A stretch of 64,000 bases of DNA from Sphingopyxis sp. (GTDB lineage: Bacteria; Pseudomonadota; Alphaproteobacteria; Sphingomonadales; Sphingomonadaceae), in contig NVXM01000037.1 in NCBI GenBank assembly GCA_002733865.1, forward strand, positions 1 through 64,000, read 5' to 3'. Below the pieces are notes generated by a model, which had not been told where the DNA came from, searched no databases, and saw only the letters and a program-made list of their open reading frames with translations. This document shows positions 27,298 through 35,254 of the stretch, in pieces (the stretch's first letter is position 1; each line of letters begins with the position of its first letter). The position numbers and the translations under genes are program-made.

Positions 27298-27990
27298 TCA
27301 CGATTCTTTTCTGACTGGCCTGTGAAAGGGGCATTTCCAGTTCTGGGGTACCTTCCGGCCGCTATACTGCTTCGCTTCCGAGCTTTCGCCGTGGATTGCC
27401 AGCATGGGATTCGGGCTGCCTTGCAGCTTTGTATCGCGGGCCAGAATCGTTCGCCGCAACTTTGTGTAACGGCCATTTGCACGCATTTTCTCAAATTGAT
27501 GATGGAGGTTCAATATGATTGCAGGATGAGAAAATCGCCTGGAAAGACGGGAAGCCCCGGGATGCAGCCCCACGGCAAAAAAGGCCTGGCCGCCGAAACT
27601 CAGCGAAAAATCTGCCGCCTCGGGGTCAGTGGAAACCGATACATCAGCGTCGATATTCTTCCACACGTCCTTGTCGGTCCATGATTGCAGGCGCTGCCAC
27701 ATGGCTCTTTCAAACTCGAGTTCGGTGAGGTGATCCGGACCCTGGAAAAGCACGGCCAGGGACAGAAATTCGTCGCTCTCGGGGTCATAACCGGCAGCGA
27801 ATCCTGCGATCTCCCTGTGCAATTCCAGATCATTCCATGTGGAAGTGATAGACCGCGCCTTTAACGCGCACAATTTTCGTTTTTTCAGGGACGCTTTCGC
27901 ACCGACACAAGGAAATTCGGTATTTTCAACAAAGGCGCGAAACTCGCGAACGAGCGGATCATGGCTCAGATTGACCGATAGCGGTCGCAT
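27298..27990 (-). CDS. YqcI/YcgG (GntA-like) family protein
   Basis: A 230-aa protein of the YqcI/YcgG family, with the conserved segments FVENTEFPCVGAKASLKK, ESDEFLSLAVLFQGP and LHPGASRLSRRFSHPAIILN. Some family members are heme-dependent N-hydroxylases of guanidino compounds (GntA in guanitoxin synthesis); for most, including this one, the substrate is unknown. The conserved histidines in GLHPGAS and FSHP are plausible heme ligands by analogy only. It lies upstream of pcs on the same strand, but 484 nt separate them; it directly follows a small membrane protein gene (6 nt), so those two probably form an operon. Confidence 0.78.
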   Translation of the reverse strand: MRPLSVNLSHDPLVREFRAFVENTEFPCVGAKASLKKRKLCALKARSITSTWNDLELHREIAGFAAGYDPESDEFLSLAVLFQGPDHLTELEFERAMWQRLQSWTDKDVWKNIDADVSVSTDPEAADFSLSFGGQAFFAVGLHPGASRLSRRFSHPAIILNLHHQFEKMRANGRYTKLRRTILARDTKLQGSPNPMLAIHGESSEAKQYSGRKVPQNWKCPFHRPVRKES

Positions 27991-27996
27991 TGTGTC

Positions 27997-28509
27997 TTAC
28001 ACATCCTCTGAAGGGGTGATTTTTGCGATCAGGGTTTCGATCGTCATGGCCAGAAGCAAGACAATCGCAACGATCAGCGCGCACAAAAAAACCATCATGC
28101 CGTACAGGATATTATAGAGCGTAGCGAACCATGAGGCCGGGAGGTTATCAAACTCCCCCACAGGCATCGCCAAAAGCATTAGAAGCACAACGGCTCCAAT
28201 CAAATTTATCGCGCTGAGGCGACTCACCAGCGCTACCCGCTGGTACAAATCGGTATCAAATTCCTTGTCCAGGCGTTTCACCAGCCCTACCAGAGTCAGC
28301 ATGAGCGCGAGCGTTGTCGCAGAGCTGGTGGCGATGGCGGATCCAAGATAGAGGGCAGAACTGCTCAAAGCATCAAGAAGCTGTTTTGCCTCGACCGATG
28401 AATAGACATAACCGTTTGCCCAGCGCGATGCCAAGCCGGTACCAATCATCGCAAAGAACCCGGCCAGAGGCAGCTTCGCCCTGAGAATCATCTGAATATT
28501 ATGAGCCAT
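27997..28509 (-). CDS. Small integral membrane protein, unknown function
   Basis: A 170-aa protein with about four hydrophobic segments: LPLAGFFAMIGTGLAS, ALYLGSAIATSSATTLALML, LIGAVVLLMLLAMPVG and a long one made of MMVFLCALIVAIVLLLAM. The loop between the second and third is charged (VKRLDKEFDTDLYQR). I do not recognise a family. The stop is 6 nt upstream of the YqcI-like gene start, so they are probably cotranscribed. Confidence 0.7.
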   Translation of the reverse strand: MAHNIQMILRAKLPLAGFFAMIGTGLASRWANGYVYSSVEAKQLLDALSSSALYLGSAIATSSATTLALMLTLVGLVKRLDKEFDTDLYQRVALVSRLSAINLIGAVVLLMLLAMPVGEFDNLPASWFATLYNILYGMMVFLCALIVAIVLLLAMTIETLIAKITPSEDV

Positions 28510-28591
28510 GTTTCACCTGCATTGGGTGCATCTACGCGGTAATCTGGTAAAGAAAATTAACCCATTATAAGTTCTGGACAAGCCCTGAAAA

Positions 28592-29326
28592 TTAAGACGG
28601 AGCCGGAAACCATGACGTATCAATTTTTTCGAAACGATTGGTATATTCAGCGGTCTCGCAAAGGCGCTGCTCGTCCTCCAGTTTGATGGTCCGCCCGATG
28701 CGACTGATCAACCCCCTGTTCTCCAGAATTCTCAGCGTCCGGTTGACGTGAACCGGAGTAACTCCGACAGCATCGGCTATATCGACCTGTGTCAACGGCA
28801 TCTCAAACTCGGTTATTGGCTCTGCGCTCATGACCCGCATTCTTGATACAATGGACAATATAAGATTCGCTACTCTTGCTTCGGCGTTGGTTCTGCCCAA
28901 AGCCTTCAGTCGGTCGCAAAGAACGACATTCTCCATCATTCCAATGGCATATAGAAGAGCGGCCAACCGATCATGGTCTTCAAATAATTTGTCCAGATTT
29001 TTGCGGGGGAACCGGCACAAGGTCACTGGTGTCAACGTTTTGGCCGAGGCAAACGCCTGTTCAAAGGCAATGCCAGCAGTTCCCATGACATCGCCAGCAT
29101 AGTGGAGCTGGAGAACTTGCCGATCGCCATCCAGCACCATCGTTGAACAGGCGAGCCAGCCTTTATTGACAATGAATAGATCGGTTAGCCTGTCACCTTC
29201 GTGAAAGATCGTTTCGCCAGCGCCATAGTCAGCCGGATCTTTCTCCAGCTCGGCCAGAACGTCTTCTTCCTTTTTGGTAAGATCGAGAAAGTGGTTAAAG
29301 TGAGCCGCGAGACAACTGTCTGTCAT
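28592..29326 (-). CDS. Crp/Fnr-family transcriptional regulator
   Basis: A 244-aa regulator: an N-terminal cyclic-nucleotide-binding-like beta barrel (DYGAGETIFHEGDRLTDLFIVNKGWLAC split over the barrel, GDVMGTAG) and a C-terminal winged HTH (LTQVDIADAVGVTPVHVNRT). It lacks the N-terminal cysteine cluster of oxygen-sensing Fnr, and its binding pocket is not a clear cAMP pocket, so the signal is unknown. It lies 82 bp upstream of the small membrane protein gene on the same strand and could control that operon and perhaps pcs-mcr; this is inference. Confidence 0.88.
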   Translation of the reverse strand: MTDSCLAAHFNHFLDLTKKEEDVLAELEKDPADYGAGETIFHEGDRLTDLFIVNKGWLACSTMVLDGDRQVLQLHYAGDVMGTAGIAFEQAFASAKTLTPVTLCRFPRKNLDKLFEDHDRLAALLYAIGMMENVVLCDRLKALGRTNAEARVANLILSIVSRMRVMSAEPITEFEMPLTQVDIADAVGVTPVHVNRTLRILENRGLISRIGRTIKLEDEQRLCETAEYTNRFEKIDTSWFPAPS

Positions 29327-29613
29327 AGATCATGCTTTCCGGTAATCCGCTGCTTGCTATCATCTGACAGCAACTTGCGCACCAACAGGGGTGCCACAGA
29401 TATATCGCATGTTCCATAAGTTTGCTGTATTTTATGGGACAATAGCCGAGGAACCACCCGCCGCGCCAAATGCGGCCCTCGATTTCGGCGGATCAGATGA
29501 CACCTATGCTCGAGCGACGGACGCTGGCTCGCCACCACAGGAACCAGGTCCGAGGGCGGTCATAGCCCGGACAATATATTCGCAAAGCGGCCGGGCTTTG
29601 CTATTGGCCCCGA

Positions 29614-30369
29614 ATGTGTATCATTTCACTCGCTTGGCAAGCCCACCCCCACTGGAAATTGGTCGCGATCGGCAATCGCGATGAGATGCATAGCCGGCCG
29701 GCCCTGCCGCTGGCCCGGTGGCCCGAATGTCCCCATATTCTGGCCGGAAAAGATATTCAGGCCGGCGGCACCTGGCTGGGCGTGTCCGAACAGGGGCGGT
29801 TCGCGGCAGTAACCAATCTCAGCGGCTATGGACCTGCGGATAGCAGCCGTGCTTCCCGCGGTGATCTGTTGAAAGAGTTTCTCGCGCAGGAGGGGGCCAG
29901 TGGCGATCTTGAGCCTGGGTCCTTCCCGACGTTCAACCCGTTCAATCTGGTGACGGTTGAGAAAAATGAAGCGCATGTGCACTCCAATCGTCCGGATTCG
30001 GTCAGTCGACTGCTGGCACCTGGTATCCATGGCCTGACCAACGGTCCGCTCGACCATCCCTGGCCGAAAGCCGCGCATCTGAATGCCGCGCTGGAGGACT
30101 GGCTGCAAAGTGGTTCAACGGACCTCGGCCCGTTGCTGGACGCACTTGCCAGCCGGACGACGTATCCGCGGGCAGCTTCTCCCGGACCGCCAGCGGCGCT
30201 GGAACCCGCGAGTTCCGGGATTTTCATCGACAGCCCTGTCTATGGCACGCGGTGCAGTACGATTGTAACGATTGACCGGAACGGCAACGGGAAGATGGTG
30301 GAGCGCCGCTATGATGCCACAACGGCCCCGGTCGGAGAAACTTGCCTCCCCTTCAACTGGCCGCACTGA
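29614..30369 (+). CDS. NRDE-family protein (TANGO2-like)
   Basis: A 251-aa protein of the NRDE/TANGO2 family. It begins MCIISLAW, with the nucleophile-like Cys2 common in this Ntn-hydrolase-like family, followed by the name-giving NRDE in VAIGNRDEMHSRPA, AGGTWLGVSEQGRFAAVTN and SRGDLLKEFL. In eukaryotes TANGO2 has been linked to heme mobilisation; the bacterial role is not settled. The start codon ATG 29614 is fixed by the conserved N-terminus. The 287 nt upstream hold no gene that I can support. Confidence 0.88.
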   Translation: MCIISLAWQAHPHWKLVAIGNRDEMHSRPALPLARWPECPHILAGKDIQAGGTWLGVSEQGRFAAVTNLSGYGPADSSRASRGDLLKEFLAQEGASGDLEPGSFPTFNPFNLVTVEKNEAHVHSNRPDSVSRLLAPGIHGLTNGPLDHPWPKAAHLNAALEDWLQSGSTDLGPLLDALASRTTYPRAASPGPPAALEPASSGIFIDSPVYGTRCSTIVTIDRNGNGKMVERRYDATTAPVGETCLPFNWPH

Positions 30370-30490
30370 CCTTCACTTATAAGGGCGATGCATATCTGCC
30401 TTCCCGACGACATCAGATGGCGAATTATCGGTTCGGCAACCGCCATATCGTCAGAATAGTTCGATATTTCAGAACGTCATCCTTCCCGCA

Positions 30491-31051
30491 CTAACGGTCC
30501 ACACGTTTACCATAGCGGTCACCGCCTATAACACCTTTTAACAGTTCGGGCTCAATGCGTCGGTCCTCGCCGTCGGTATGAAGAACGCATACATCGCCGG
30601 TTGTCTCTGCAATCACCGCCAGAATCTGCGAAAACCGAAAGACATTTGCTTCTCGCAACTTCCCCCAGAGATCGTTCTCGGTCATTTTCGCCTTCTTCAG
30701 CTGGTCATGCTGAATTTCGCTGCCGATCATGATCAATCTGGGCTTGTTATCAGCCAAGGACTGCAGGACGGGAAAACGGCTTCTCAGGATAGCCATGCCG
30801 ATCTGAAGCCCGAACAGGCAGACCAGCGCGGCCACGCCACTGGCGATGGGCGGCGTTTTTGACGTGATCACGGAGGCGAGAACGGATCCGATCGCAACCG
30901 TTACGGCAAAGTCAAAACCGCTCATTTTGGAAAAACTGCGCACACCGGCCAGCCGGGTCAACAGGATCACGGACAGGTACATCGCCGTGGCCGACAGCGC
31001 GATCAACGCCACCTGTGGCCAGCCGGTCATCGTCCATTCACTGAACATCAA
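30491..31051 (-). CDS. DUF421 (YetF-type) membrane protein
   Basis: A 186-aa protein with three hydrophobic helices in the first 95 residues (VALIALSATAMYLSVILLT; FAVTVAIGSVLASVI; GVAALVCLFGLQIGMAIL) and a soluble DUF421 domain (NKPRLIMIGSEIQHDQLKKAKMTENDLW). The conserved RLAGVRSFSKMSGFDF between helices is the family signature. Function is unknown; related proteins occur in stress regulons. It starts 26 bp downstream of the hemerythrin gene stop on the same strand, so the two probably form an operon. Confidence 0.85.
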   Translation of the reverse strand: MMFSEWTMTGWPQVALIALSATAMYLSVILLTRLAGVRSFSKMSGFDFAVTVAIGSVLASVITSKTPPIASGVAALVCLFGLQIGMAILRSRFPVLQSLADNKPRLIMIGSEIQHDQLKKAKMTENDLWGKLREANVFRFSQILAVIAETTGDVCVLHTDGEDRRIEPELLKGVIGGDRYGKRVDR

Positions 31052-31077
31052 AAATACTCCGTCCGACGCTCAAAATG

Positions 31078-31527
31078 TTAAGCAACTTCTTGCTTCTCTA
31101 CTGGCTTGCGTTCGTTGAAAATTTGCGTCAGCTCGTCCGCCCGCTCGTCGCTCAGATCTTTCCTGGCAGCAGCGAAAATTTCATTCTCTTCTTCATCCAT
31201 ATGATGCTCAAGCCGCTCCTTCAGTGTCTTGAAGCGAGTCAGCCAGCCGGTGCTGCTGAATTCCATGTCGACGAGCTCTTCAAAATAATCTTCCGCTTCT
31301 TTATGTTCGGCAACGGAATGGCGGCCTTTGTCTTGCAGATCAGGCCGGGCCAGCATTTCTGCGTAAAGGGATTGTTCTTCCGCATTGGCATGGGCGGAGA
31401 CGTCAACCCGCAGCTTTTCGAAGGCGTCGCGCCGTTCTTGGCTGTCGCCGCTGGTGTCAGCCACGCGTTCAAGCATGTCGCGATGAAGGTCATGGTCCTG
31501 TTTCAGGCGCGTGAAAATGTCAGTCAT
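31078..31527 (-). CDS. Hemerythrin-domain protein
   Basis: A 149-aa four-helix bundle with the HHE cation-binding pattern: HDLHRDML in helix 1, HANAEEQSLY (H-x3-E) in helix 2, HKEAEDYF in helix 3 and HHMDEEENEIF in helix 4. Such proteins bind a di-iron centre and sense or carry oxygen or related species. The start ATG 31527 is preceded by GGAGA at 4-8 nt. Upstream on this strand I found no GGAAC-type promoter. It is the first gene of a likely pair with the DUF421 gene. Confidence 0.9.
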   Translation of the reverse strand: MTDIFTRLKQDHDLHRDMLERVADTSGDSQERRDAFEKLRVDVSAHANAEEQSLYAEMLARPDLQDKGRHSVAEHKEAEDYFEELVDMEFSSTGWLTRFKTLKERLEHHMDEEENEIFAAARKDLSDERADELTQIFNERKPVEKQEVA

Positions 31528-31708
31528 AATATCTCCGTTCATAATATCGTGCCACTAAGACGCGTGAACGGCTCGTTGGTTGCATGTCTGCGGGCGCCAC
31601 CGGGTGCCGCCATACCGGAAATCATCAGATCTGTGATATCGAAGAGCGGGAACCAGGGCCATTTATCATGATGATAAGGCAGGCCCGGATAAAAAATGGA
31701 CTTCGCGG

Positions 31709-31733
31709 GAACCAATATGTCCACGGCAGGTTA
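31709..31733 (+). promoter_or_regulatory. Orphan sigma-EcfG-type promoter
   Basis: GGAAC at 31709-31713 is followed, after 17 nt, by GTT at 31731-31733. No gene on the plus strand follows for almost 3 kb; instead there is a large stem-loop at 31790. The motif is short and can occur by chance, so confidence is moderate. Confidence 0.45.
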
Positions 31734-31739
31734 TCAAGG

Positions 31740-31963
31740 TTGAATGGATGTCGCCTATGACCCGGCGCTGTTTTCATTCTTCAAAAACCGGCTGGGAAAT
31801 TGACCCTATCGTATACCCCCCATTTACACTTGTGTGAATTTCCCAGCCACCCCCAAATGTGCCGCAATATTGCCGCTGCTGACCGCCGAAAATTGGCGGG
31901 AAGGGTCGAATTGCCAAGCCTGATCAAGGCAAAAAAATGGCCAGGACATGATGCCTGGCCATT
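31740..31963 (+). ncRNA. Candidate stress-induced small RNA (gene-free 31543-31988)
   Basis: The 461-nt interval between the hemerythrin start and the lipoprotein stop has no coding sequence I can support. Within it, a 12-bp perfect inverted repeat (GGCTGGGAAATT at 31790-31801, AATTTCCCAGCC at 31837-31848) has a 35-nt loop that itself contains a small ACAC/GTGT hairpin. About 80 nt on lies a 10-bp terminator-like hairpin. With the GGAAC-type promoter at 31709 in front, the layout fits a transcript of roughly 220 nt. This is inference; the stem-loop could have another role. Confidence 0.35.
31931..31963 (-). terminator. Rho-independent terminator of the acidic lipoprotein gene
   Basis: AATGGCCAGG at 31936-31945 pairs perfectly with CCTGGCCATT at 31954-31963 over an 8-nt loop; on the minus strand the stem is followed by a run of T's (complement of the A-run from 31931). 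It lies just after the stop of the minus-strand lipoprotein gene (31989). On the plus strand the following tract (GTTGTCT) is weaker. Confidence 0.8.
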
Positions 31964-31988
31964 GTTGTCTATACATGTCTCAGCGGAA

Positions 31989-32216
31989 TTATTCTTCCGA
32001 AGGCATGGTCACGTCGACGTCAGGAACGTCTACCGTTACTTCTTCCGATCCGACTTCTACGTCGGCGGTATCAACGTCGACCTCTGGCATTTCACCAGCA
32101 TCACCGGAAACGTCAACATCCATCGAAGGCATTTCGCCTTCATCGGTAACCTTGGCTTCGCAGGCGGAGAGCGCCAAGCCAGCGGTCAATGCAGCTGCAA
32201 TTGCAATTTTTTTCAT
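31989..32216 (-). CDS. Small acidic lipoprotein, stress-controlled
   Basis: A 75-aa protein beginning MKKIAIAAALTAGLALSAC, a lipoprotein signal with lipobox LSAC and acylated Cys19. The mature 57 residues are extremely acidic and repetitive in valine-aspartate units (MDVDVSGDAG, EVDVDTADVEVGSEE, VDVPDVDV). No family is recognised. A GGGAG ribosome binding site precedes ATG 32216. A perfect sigma-EcfG-type promoter lies at 32272-32248, which places it in the general stress regulon. It could be an envelope cation-binding or spacer protein, but this is a guess from composition. Confidence 0.75.
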   Translation of the reverse strand: MKKIAIAAALTAGLALSACEAKVTDEGEMPSMDVDVSGDAGEMPEVDVDTADVEVGSEEVTVDVPDVDVTMPSEE

Positions 32217-32247
32217 TTTGAACTCCCTTGATTGGTTCGGTGTAAGC

Positions 32248-32272
32248 AACGCAAGCGCTACCATAGGGTTCC
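32248..32272 (-). promoter_or_regulatory. Sigma-EcfG-type promoter of the acidic lipoprotein
   Basis: On the minus strand GGAAC (32272-32268), 16 nt, then CGTT (32251-32248), an exact match to the alphaproteobacterial general stress consensus. The start codon at 32216 is about 30 nt downstream. Confidence 0.75.
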
Positions 32273-32285
32273 CCGACACTCAAAC

Positions 32286-33023
32286 TTATTCACGTCCGAG
32301 CCGCATGCGGAATGCGTCGAGATGGAAATAGCTGGGATCGAACTGGCTGATTTCCGCAAGTCGTGCCTGGTCCTTGAAAGCGATCCAGCCATTCGTACGC
32401 TCCAGCAAACCGTCTCGCTCGAGTTGCCGCAGCACCCGATTGGTATGGATCGGGCTCAAGCCCAGCGCATCTGCGATTACGGTTTGTGTCAACGGTACAC
32501 TAAAACCATCGTCCGTTGCGGCGCCTGTCATCAGTACGCGCCGATAGAGTTCCAGCAGAAAATGAACGATTCTTTCCCGCGCCGTCTGCTTGCCATTGCG
32601 AACGATCTGCTCTCGCAGAAACGCCTCTTCCTGGACCTGCATCCACCAGAAAGCGAGTGTCAATTTTCCGGACTCGGTAAGCAATCGGCGGAATTCGGCA
32701 GGCCTGATTGACAAACAGGCCAACTCGGTCATCGTTCTTACCGAATGATCGGCTTCTGCTGCCACCAGAACCTGCAGATCAAATGTATCTCCGGGCAACA
32801 GCACGTTCAGAACCTGGCGGCGGCCATCCTCCAAGGTCTTGTAACGGACCGCCCAGCCTTGCTGGACGATAAGCACGCTTTCCAGCTCCTGGCCAGCGTC
32901 GATAATCTCGGTGTTTTTCTCGAAGGTTTGCTCTCTGCCATCAATCTCCATGACGACTTTCTGGTCGCCATCATCCAGGTCGGCATAATAGGATATGCGT
33001 CGGAGCAAGGCTTGTCGCGCCAC
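32286..33023 (-). CDS. Crp/Fnr-family transcriptional regulator, kinase-coupled
   Basis: A 245-aa regulator with a cNMP-binding-like barrel (EIIDAGQELESVLIVQQGWA; GDTFDLQVLV) and a winged HTH (LTQTVIADALGLSPIHTNRV). The start is GTG 33023, whose first base is the last base of the upstream kinase's TAG stop; AGAGGAAA lies about 8 nt before it. The 1-nt overlap implies translational coupling with the histidine kinase. It lacks the Fnr cysteine set. It is related to, but clearly distinct from, the Crp/Fnr protein at 28592. Confidence 0.87.
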   Translation of the reverse strand: MARQALLRRISYYADLDDGDQKVVMEIDGREQTFEKNTEIIDAGQELESVLIVQQGWAVRYKTLEDGRRQVLNVLLPGDTFDLQVLVAAEADHSVRTMTELACLSIRPAEFRRLLTESGKLTLAFWWMQVQEEAFLREQIVRNGKQTARERIVHFLLELYRRVLMTGAATDDGFSVPLTQTVIADALGLSPIHTNRVLRQLERDGLLERTNGWIAFKDQARLAEISQFDPSYFHLDAFRMRLGRE

Positions 33024-34534
33024 TAACTGGTTTCCTCTTGATCGGGGGCGGGAAATGTAATCGTGCAGTTCAAGCCTTCCTCCTCCCAATCCCGCGTGAT
33101 CTCGCCGCGCAAATTGCGGGTGATGCTATGATCAATCAGCGAGGATCCGAAACCGGATGTGACGGGAGCGGGCACCGATTGGGGGCCACCACTTTCCAGC
33201 CATTGCAATTTGACGATATCCAGTCCTTCTCCATCTTCTTCAATAGTCCAGCTGATTTTTACTCGACCGCTATCGGTTGTCAACGCGCCATATTTGGCGG
33301 CATTGGTGGCAAGTTCATTGAGAACGAGCGAAATTGACACCATCGCATTTTCCGCCAGAATGATATCGGGACCGGACCAGCTCACTCGTGGATAGGTAGA
33401 GCACAAGTCTCTGACCAGGGCCGCAAAGGACCCGGTAACAAAATTGGTGTCGAGCAGGATTTGCTGGGCACGGTTGAGCGCCCGCAAGCGATTGTTGATC
33501 CTTTCTATATAGTCATCGATCGAGGTTGCCGAATTTTTCGTCAGTGTCATAATCGACTGCAACGTCGCAAACAGATTGCGAAGCCGGTGGTGAAGTTCGC
33601 GGGTGTGCAGTTTGAGCTGCTCCTGCTGGTCCACCGAATCTGTGATATCCTTGTTGACCCCGGTCAGCGTTGGTCGCCCGTTTGCTTCCAGATAATCGCC
33701 ATAGCCTTCCACCCAGCGGATTTCTCCTGATGGCAACACGATCCGGAAGCGCGCTTCATATTTTTCATTCTGTTCGATGGCCACACTCATCGCCTCCTGG
33801 ACCGATTCCCGGTCTTCGGGATGAACGCGCGCCATGGCGGTTTCCACTTCCGACACCATCTCTCCGGCGTCTTTCCCCCATATTTTCATATAGGCACCGC
33901 CCCATTCGATCAGACCGGTTTCCAAATCGATCCGAAAGCTTGCGATATCGCTAAGCGCCAGCGTGAGGTCGAGGTTGGAGCGGGCAATCGCCGCATTTTT
34001 TTGCGCCTGTTTGCGCAGGCCGATCTCCCGGCTGAGCTCCATCTCGCTCATGACAATATCTGCCATACTGGTCAGCTGATTCAGCTGATTCTTCGTTATT
34101 CGGAACCGGGGCACCGTGTCCGCGATCCAAAGCGCGCCCAGAACTACGCCATTGGGAGCGATCAACGGTGCACCAGCATAGAAACGCACGGAGGAATCGC
34201 CGCTCAACAGAGGGTTTCCGGCGAAGCGCGGGTCAATGGAAGCATCTTCCATCACCACAGGCTTCCTGTCTTCAATGGCCTGAGCGCACATTGAAACCTG
34301 CCGGTCCGCACTCGTCTCTGTCAATCCGACAGGGGATTTAAACCATTCCCTCTGGGCATCTATCAGGGAAACGGCTGCCATCGGCGCCGAAAAAATGTCG
34401 GCGACCAGTGTTGTGATCCGGTAGAAGGCACCCTCCGGCACTTTGTCGAGCGCTCGATAACCATCCAATGTCGCCAGTCGCTCGGTTTCTCTGCTTAGCT
34501 TCGATTCATTGGCCATTTGGTTGCCCGCATCCAT
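33023..34534 (-). CDS. GAF-PAS sensor histidine kinase of the HWE family
   Basis: A 503-aa soluble kinase without membrane segments. A GAF domain spans residues about 20-170 (SLIDAQREWFKSPVG... FYAGAPLIAPNGVVLGALWI), a PAS domain about 195-310, and then the kinase core: H-box ELHHRLRNLFATLQS, N-box VLNELATNAAKYGAL, and the W-x-E element QWLESGGP followed by GFGSSLI. That combination is the HWE subclass, which supplies most PhyR-activating kinases in sphingomonads. It lies about 1.2 kb from phyR and carries no receiver of its own, so PhyR is a plausible target. ATG 34534 has AGGA about 6 nt upstream. Confidence 0.9.
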   Translation of the reverse strand: MDAGNQMANESKLSRETERLATLDGYRALDKVPEGAFYRITTLVADIFSAPMAAVSLIDAQREWFKSPVGLTETSADRQVSMCAQAIEDRKPVVMEDASIDPRFAGNPLLSGDSSVRFYAGAPLIAPNGVVLGALWIADTVPRFRITKNQLNQLTSMADIVMSEMELSREIGLRKQAQKNAAIARSNLDLTLALSDIASFRIDLETGLIEWGGAYMKIWGKDAGEMVSEVETAMARVHPEDRESVQEAMSVAIEQNEKYEARFRIVLPSGEIRWVEGYGDYLEANGRPTLTGVNKDITDSVDQQEQLKLHTRELHHRLRNLFATLQSIMTLTKNSATSIDDYIERINNRLRALNRAQQILLDTNFVTGSFAALVRDLCSTYPRVSWSGPDIILAENAMVSISLVLNELATNAAKYGALTTDSGRVKISWTIEEDGEGLDIVKLQWLESGGPQSVPAPVTSGFGSSLIDHSITRNLRGEITRDWEEEGLNCTITFPAPDQEETS

Positions 34535-34608
34535 TCCTGATCGCTTTTGCCACAGTTAGTATTCGTCGGAACGCCAACGACTGACTGGCCATCTCGTTGC
34601 ATTTGAGC

Positions 34609-34634
34609 GGAACCAAAAATACGGGCCGCGCGTA
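34609..34634 (+). promoter_or_regulatory. Sigma-EcfG-type promoter of the PNPOx-like gene
   Basis: GGAAC at 34609-34613, 17 nt, then CGTA at 34631-34634; the last base deviates from CGTT. The start codon is 48 nt downstream at 34682. Confidence 0.55.
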
Positions 34635-34681
34635 GCTTAGGTAGAATCCCGAGACGAATTGACAGCGAAGGAGCCTCTTGC

Positions 34682-35167
34682 ATGAATAACGACGATCGTG
34701 AAGAATTATATGAATTGATTGAAGATATTGGCACCGCGATGCTGGTTACCGAAAATAATGATGACTTGCGCAGTCGCCCGATGAGCGGCAAATTATACCG
34801 CGACAGCGGCGAAATCTGGTTCCTGACCGAGAGCATGTCTGGCAAAGTTCACGAGATTGCCGAAGACCGGACGAGCAACCTGACCTATGCCTGCCCGGAA
34901 AAAGAGACCTATATTTCCATCACCGGGACGTCGGCGCTAAGCCGGGATGCGGACAAGATTGATGATTTATGGGGTCCATGGGCCAAAGCCTGGCTGCAAT
35001 GCGAGAAAGACGACCCGAAGGTCGCAGCCATTCGTTTTAAACCGCAACTGGCCGAATATTGGTCATCACCGTCATCGTCGCTGGTACAGGCCTGGGAATT
35101 GGCCAAGGCAAATATAAGCGACGACCAACCCGATATGGGGGAAAATAAAACGCTACCCATGTCCTAG
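34682..35167 (+). CDS. Pyridoxamine 5'-phosphate oxidase-like general stress protein
   Basis: A 161-aa split-barrel flavin-binding-type protein of the general stress protein 26 family: AMLVTENNDDLRSRPMSGKL, EIWFLTESMSGKVHEI and YISITGTSALSRDADKID are the family's sheet and loop elements, with WGPWAKAWL typical of the bacterial stress group. It probably binds FMN or F420-like cofactor, but true oxidase residues are not evident. An EcfG-type promoter at 34609 places it in the stress regulon, and a strong terminator follows at 35197. It is divergent from the HWE kinase. Confidence 0.88.
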   Translation: MNNDDREELYELIEDIGTAMLVTENNDDLRSRPMSGKLYRDSGEIWFLTESMSGKVHEIAEDRTSNLTYACPEKETYISITGTSALSRDADKIDDLWGPWAKAWLQCEKDDPKVAAIRFKPQLAEYWSSPSSSLVQAWELAKANISDDQPDMGENKTLPMS

Positions 35168-35196
35168 GACGAAATTAACGTGAGTCTACAGCAAGC

Positions 35197-35233
35197 AAAA
35201 AAGGGGCGGGAGTATATTCCCAGCCCCTTTATT
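35197..35233. terminator. Bidirectional rho-independent terminator
   Basis: A GGGGC-x-GGGA / TCCC-x-GCCCC hairpin between 35203 and 35227, with an A-run before and a T-run after. It separates the convergent PNPOx-like and DUF883 genes and can serve both strands. Confidence 0.88.
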
Positions 35234-35254
35234 TAATGCAGGCGGTTGAAACCC

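Noticed and set aside
31800..32231. Open frame of 143 codons on the plus strand near the acidic lipoprotein
   Set aside because: It overlaps the lipoprotein gene in antisense and the stem-loop region; composition is not protein-like.
34568..34598. GGAAC at 34568 as a promoter for the PNPOx-like gene
   Set aside because: The next GTT lies 23 nt away, outside the 16-17 nt spacing of EcfG promoters. The match at 34609 is better.
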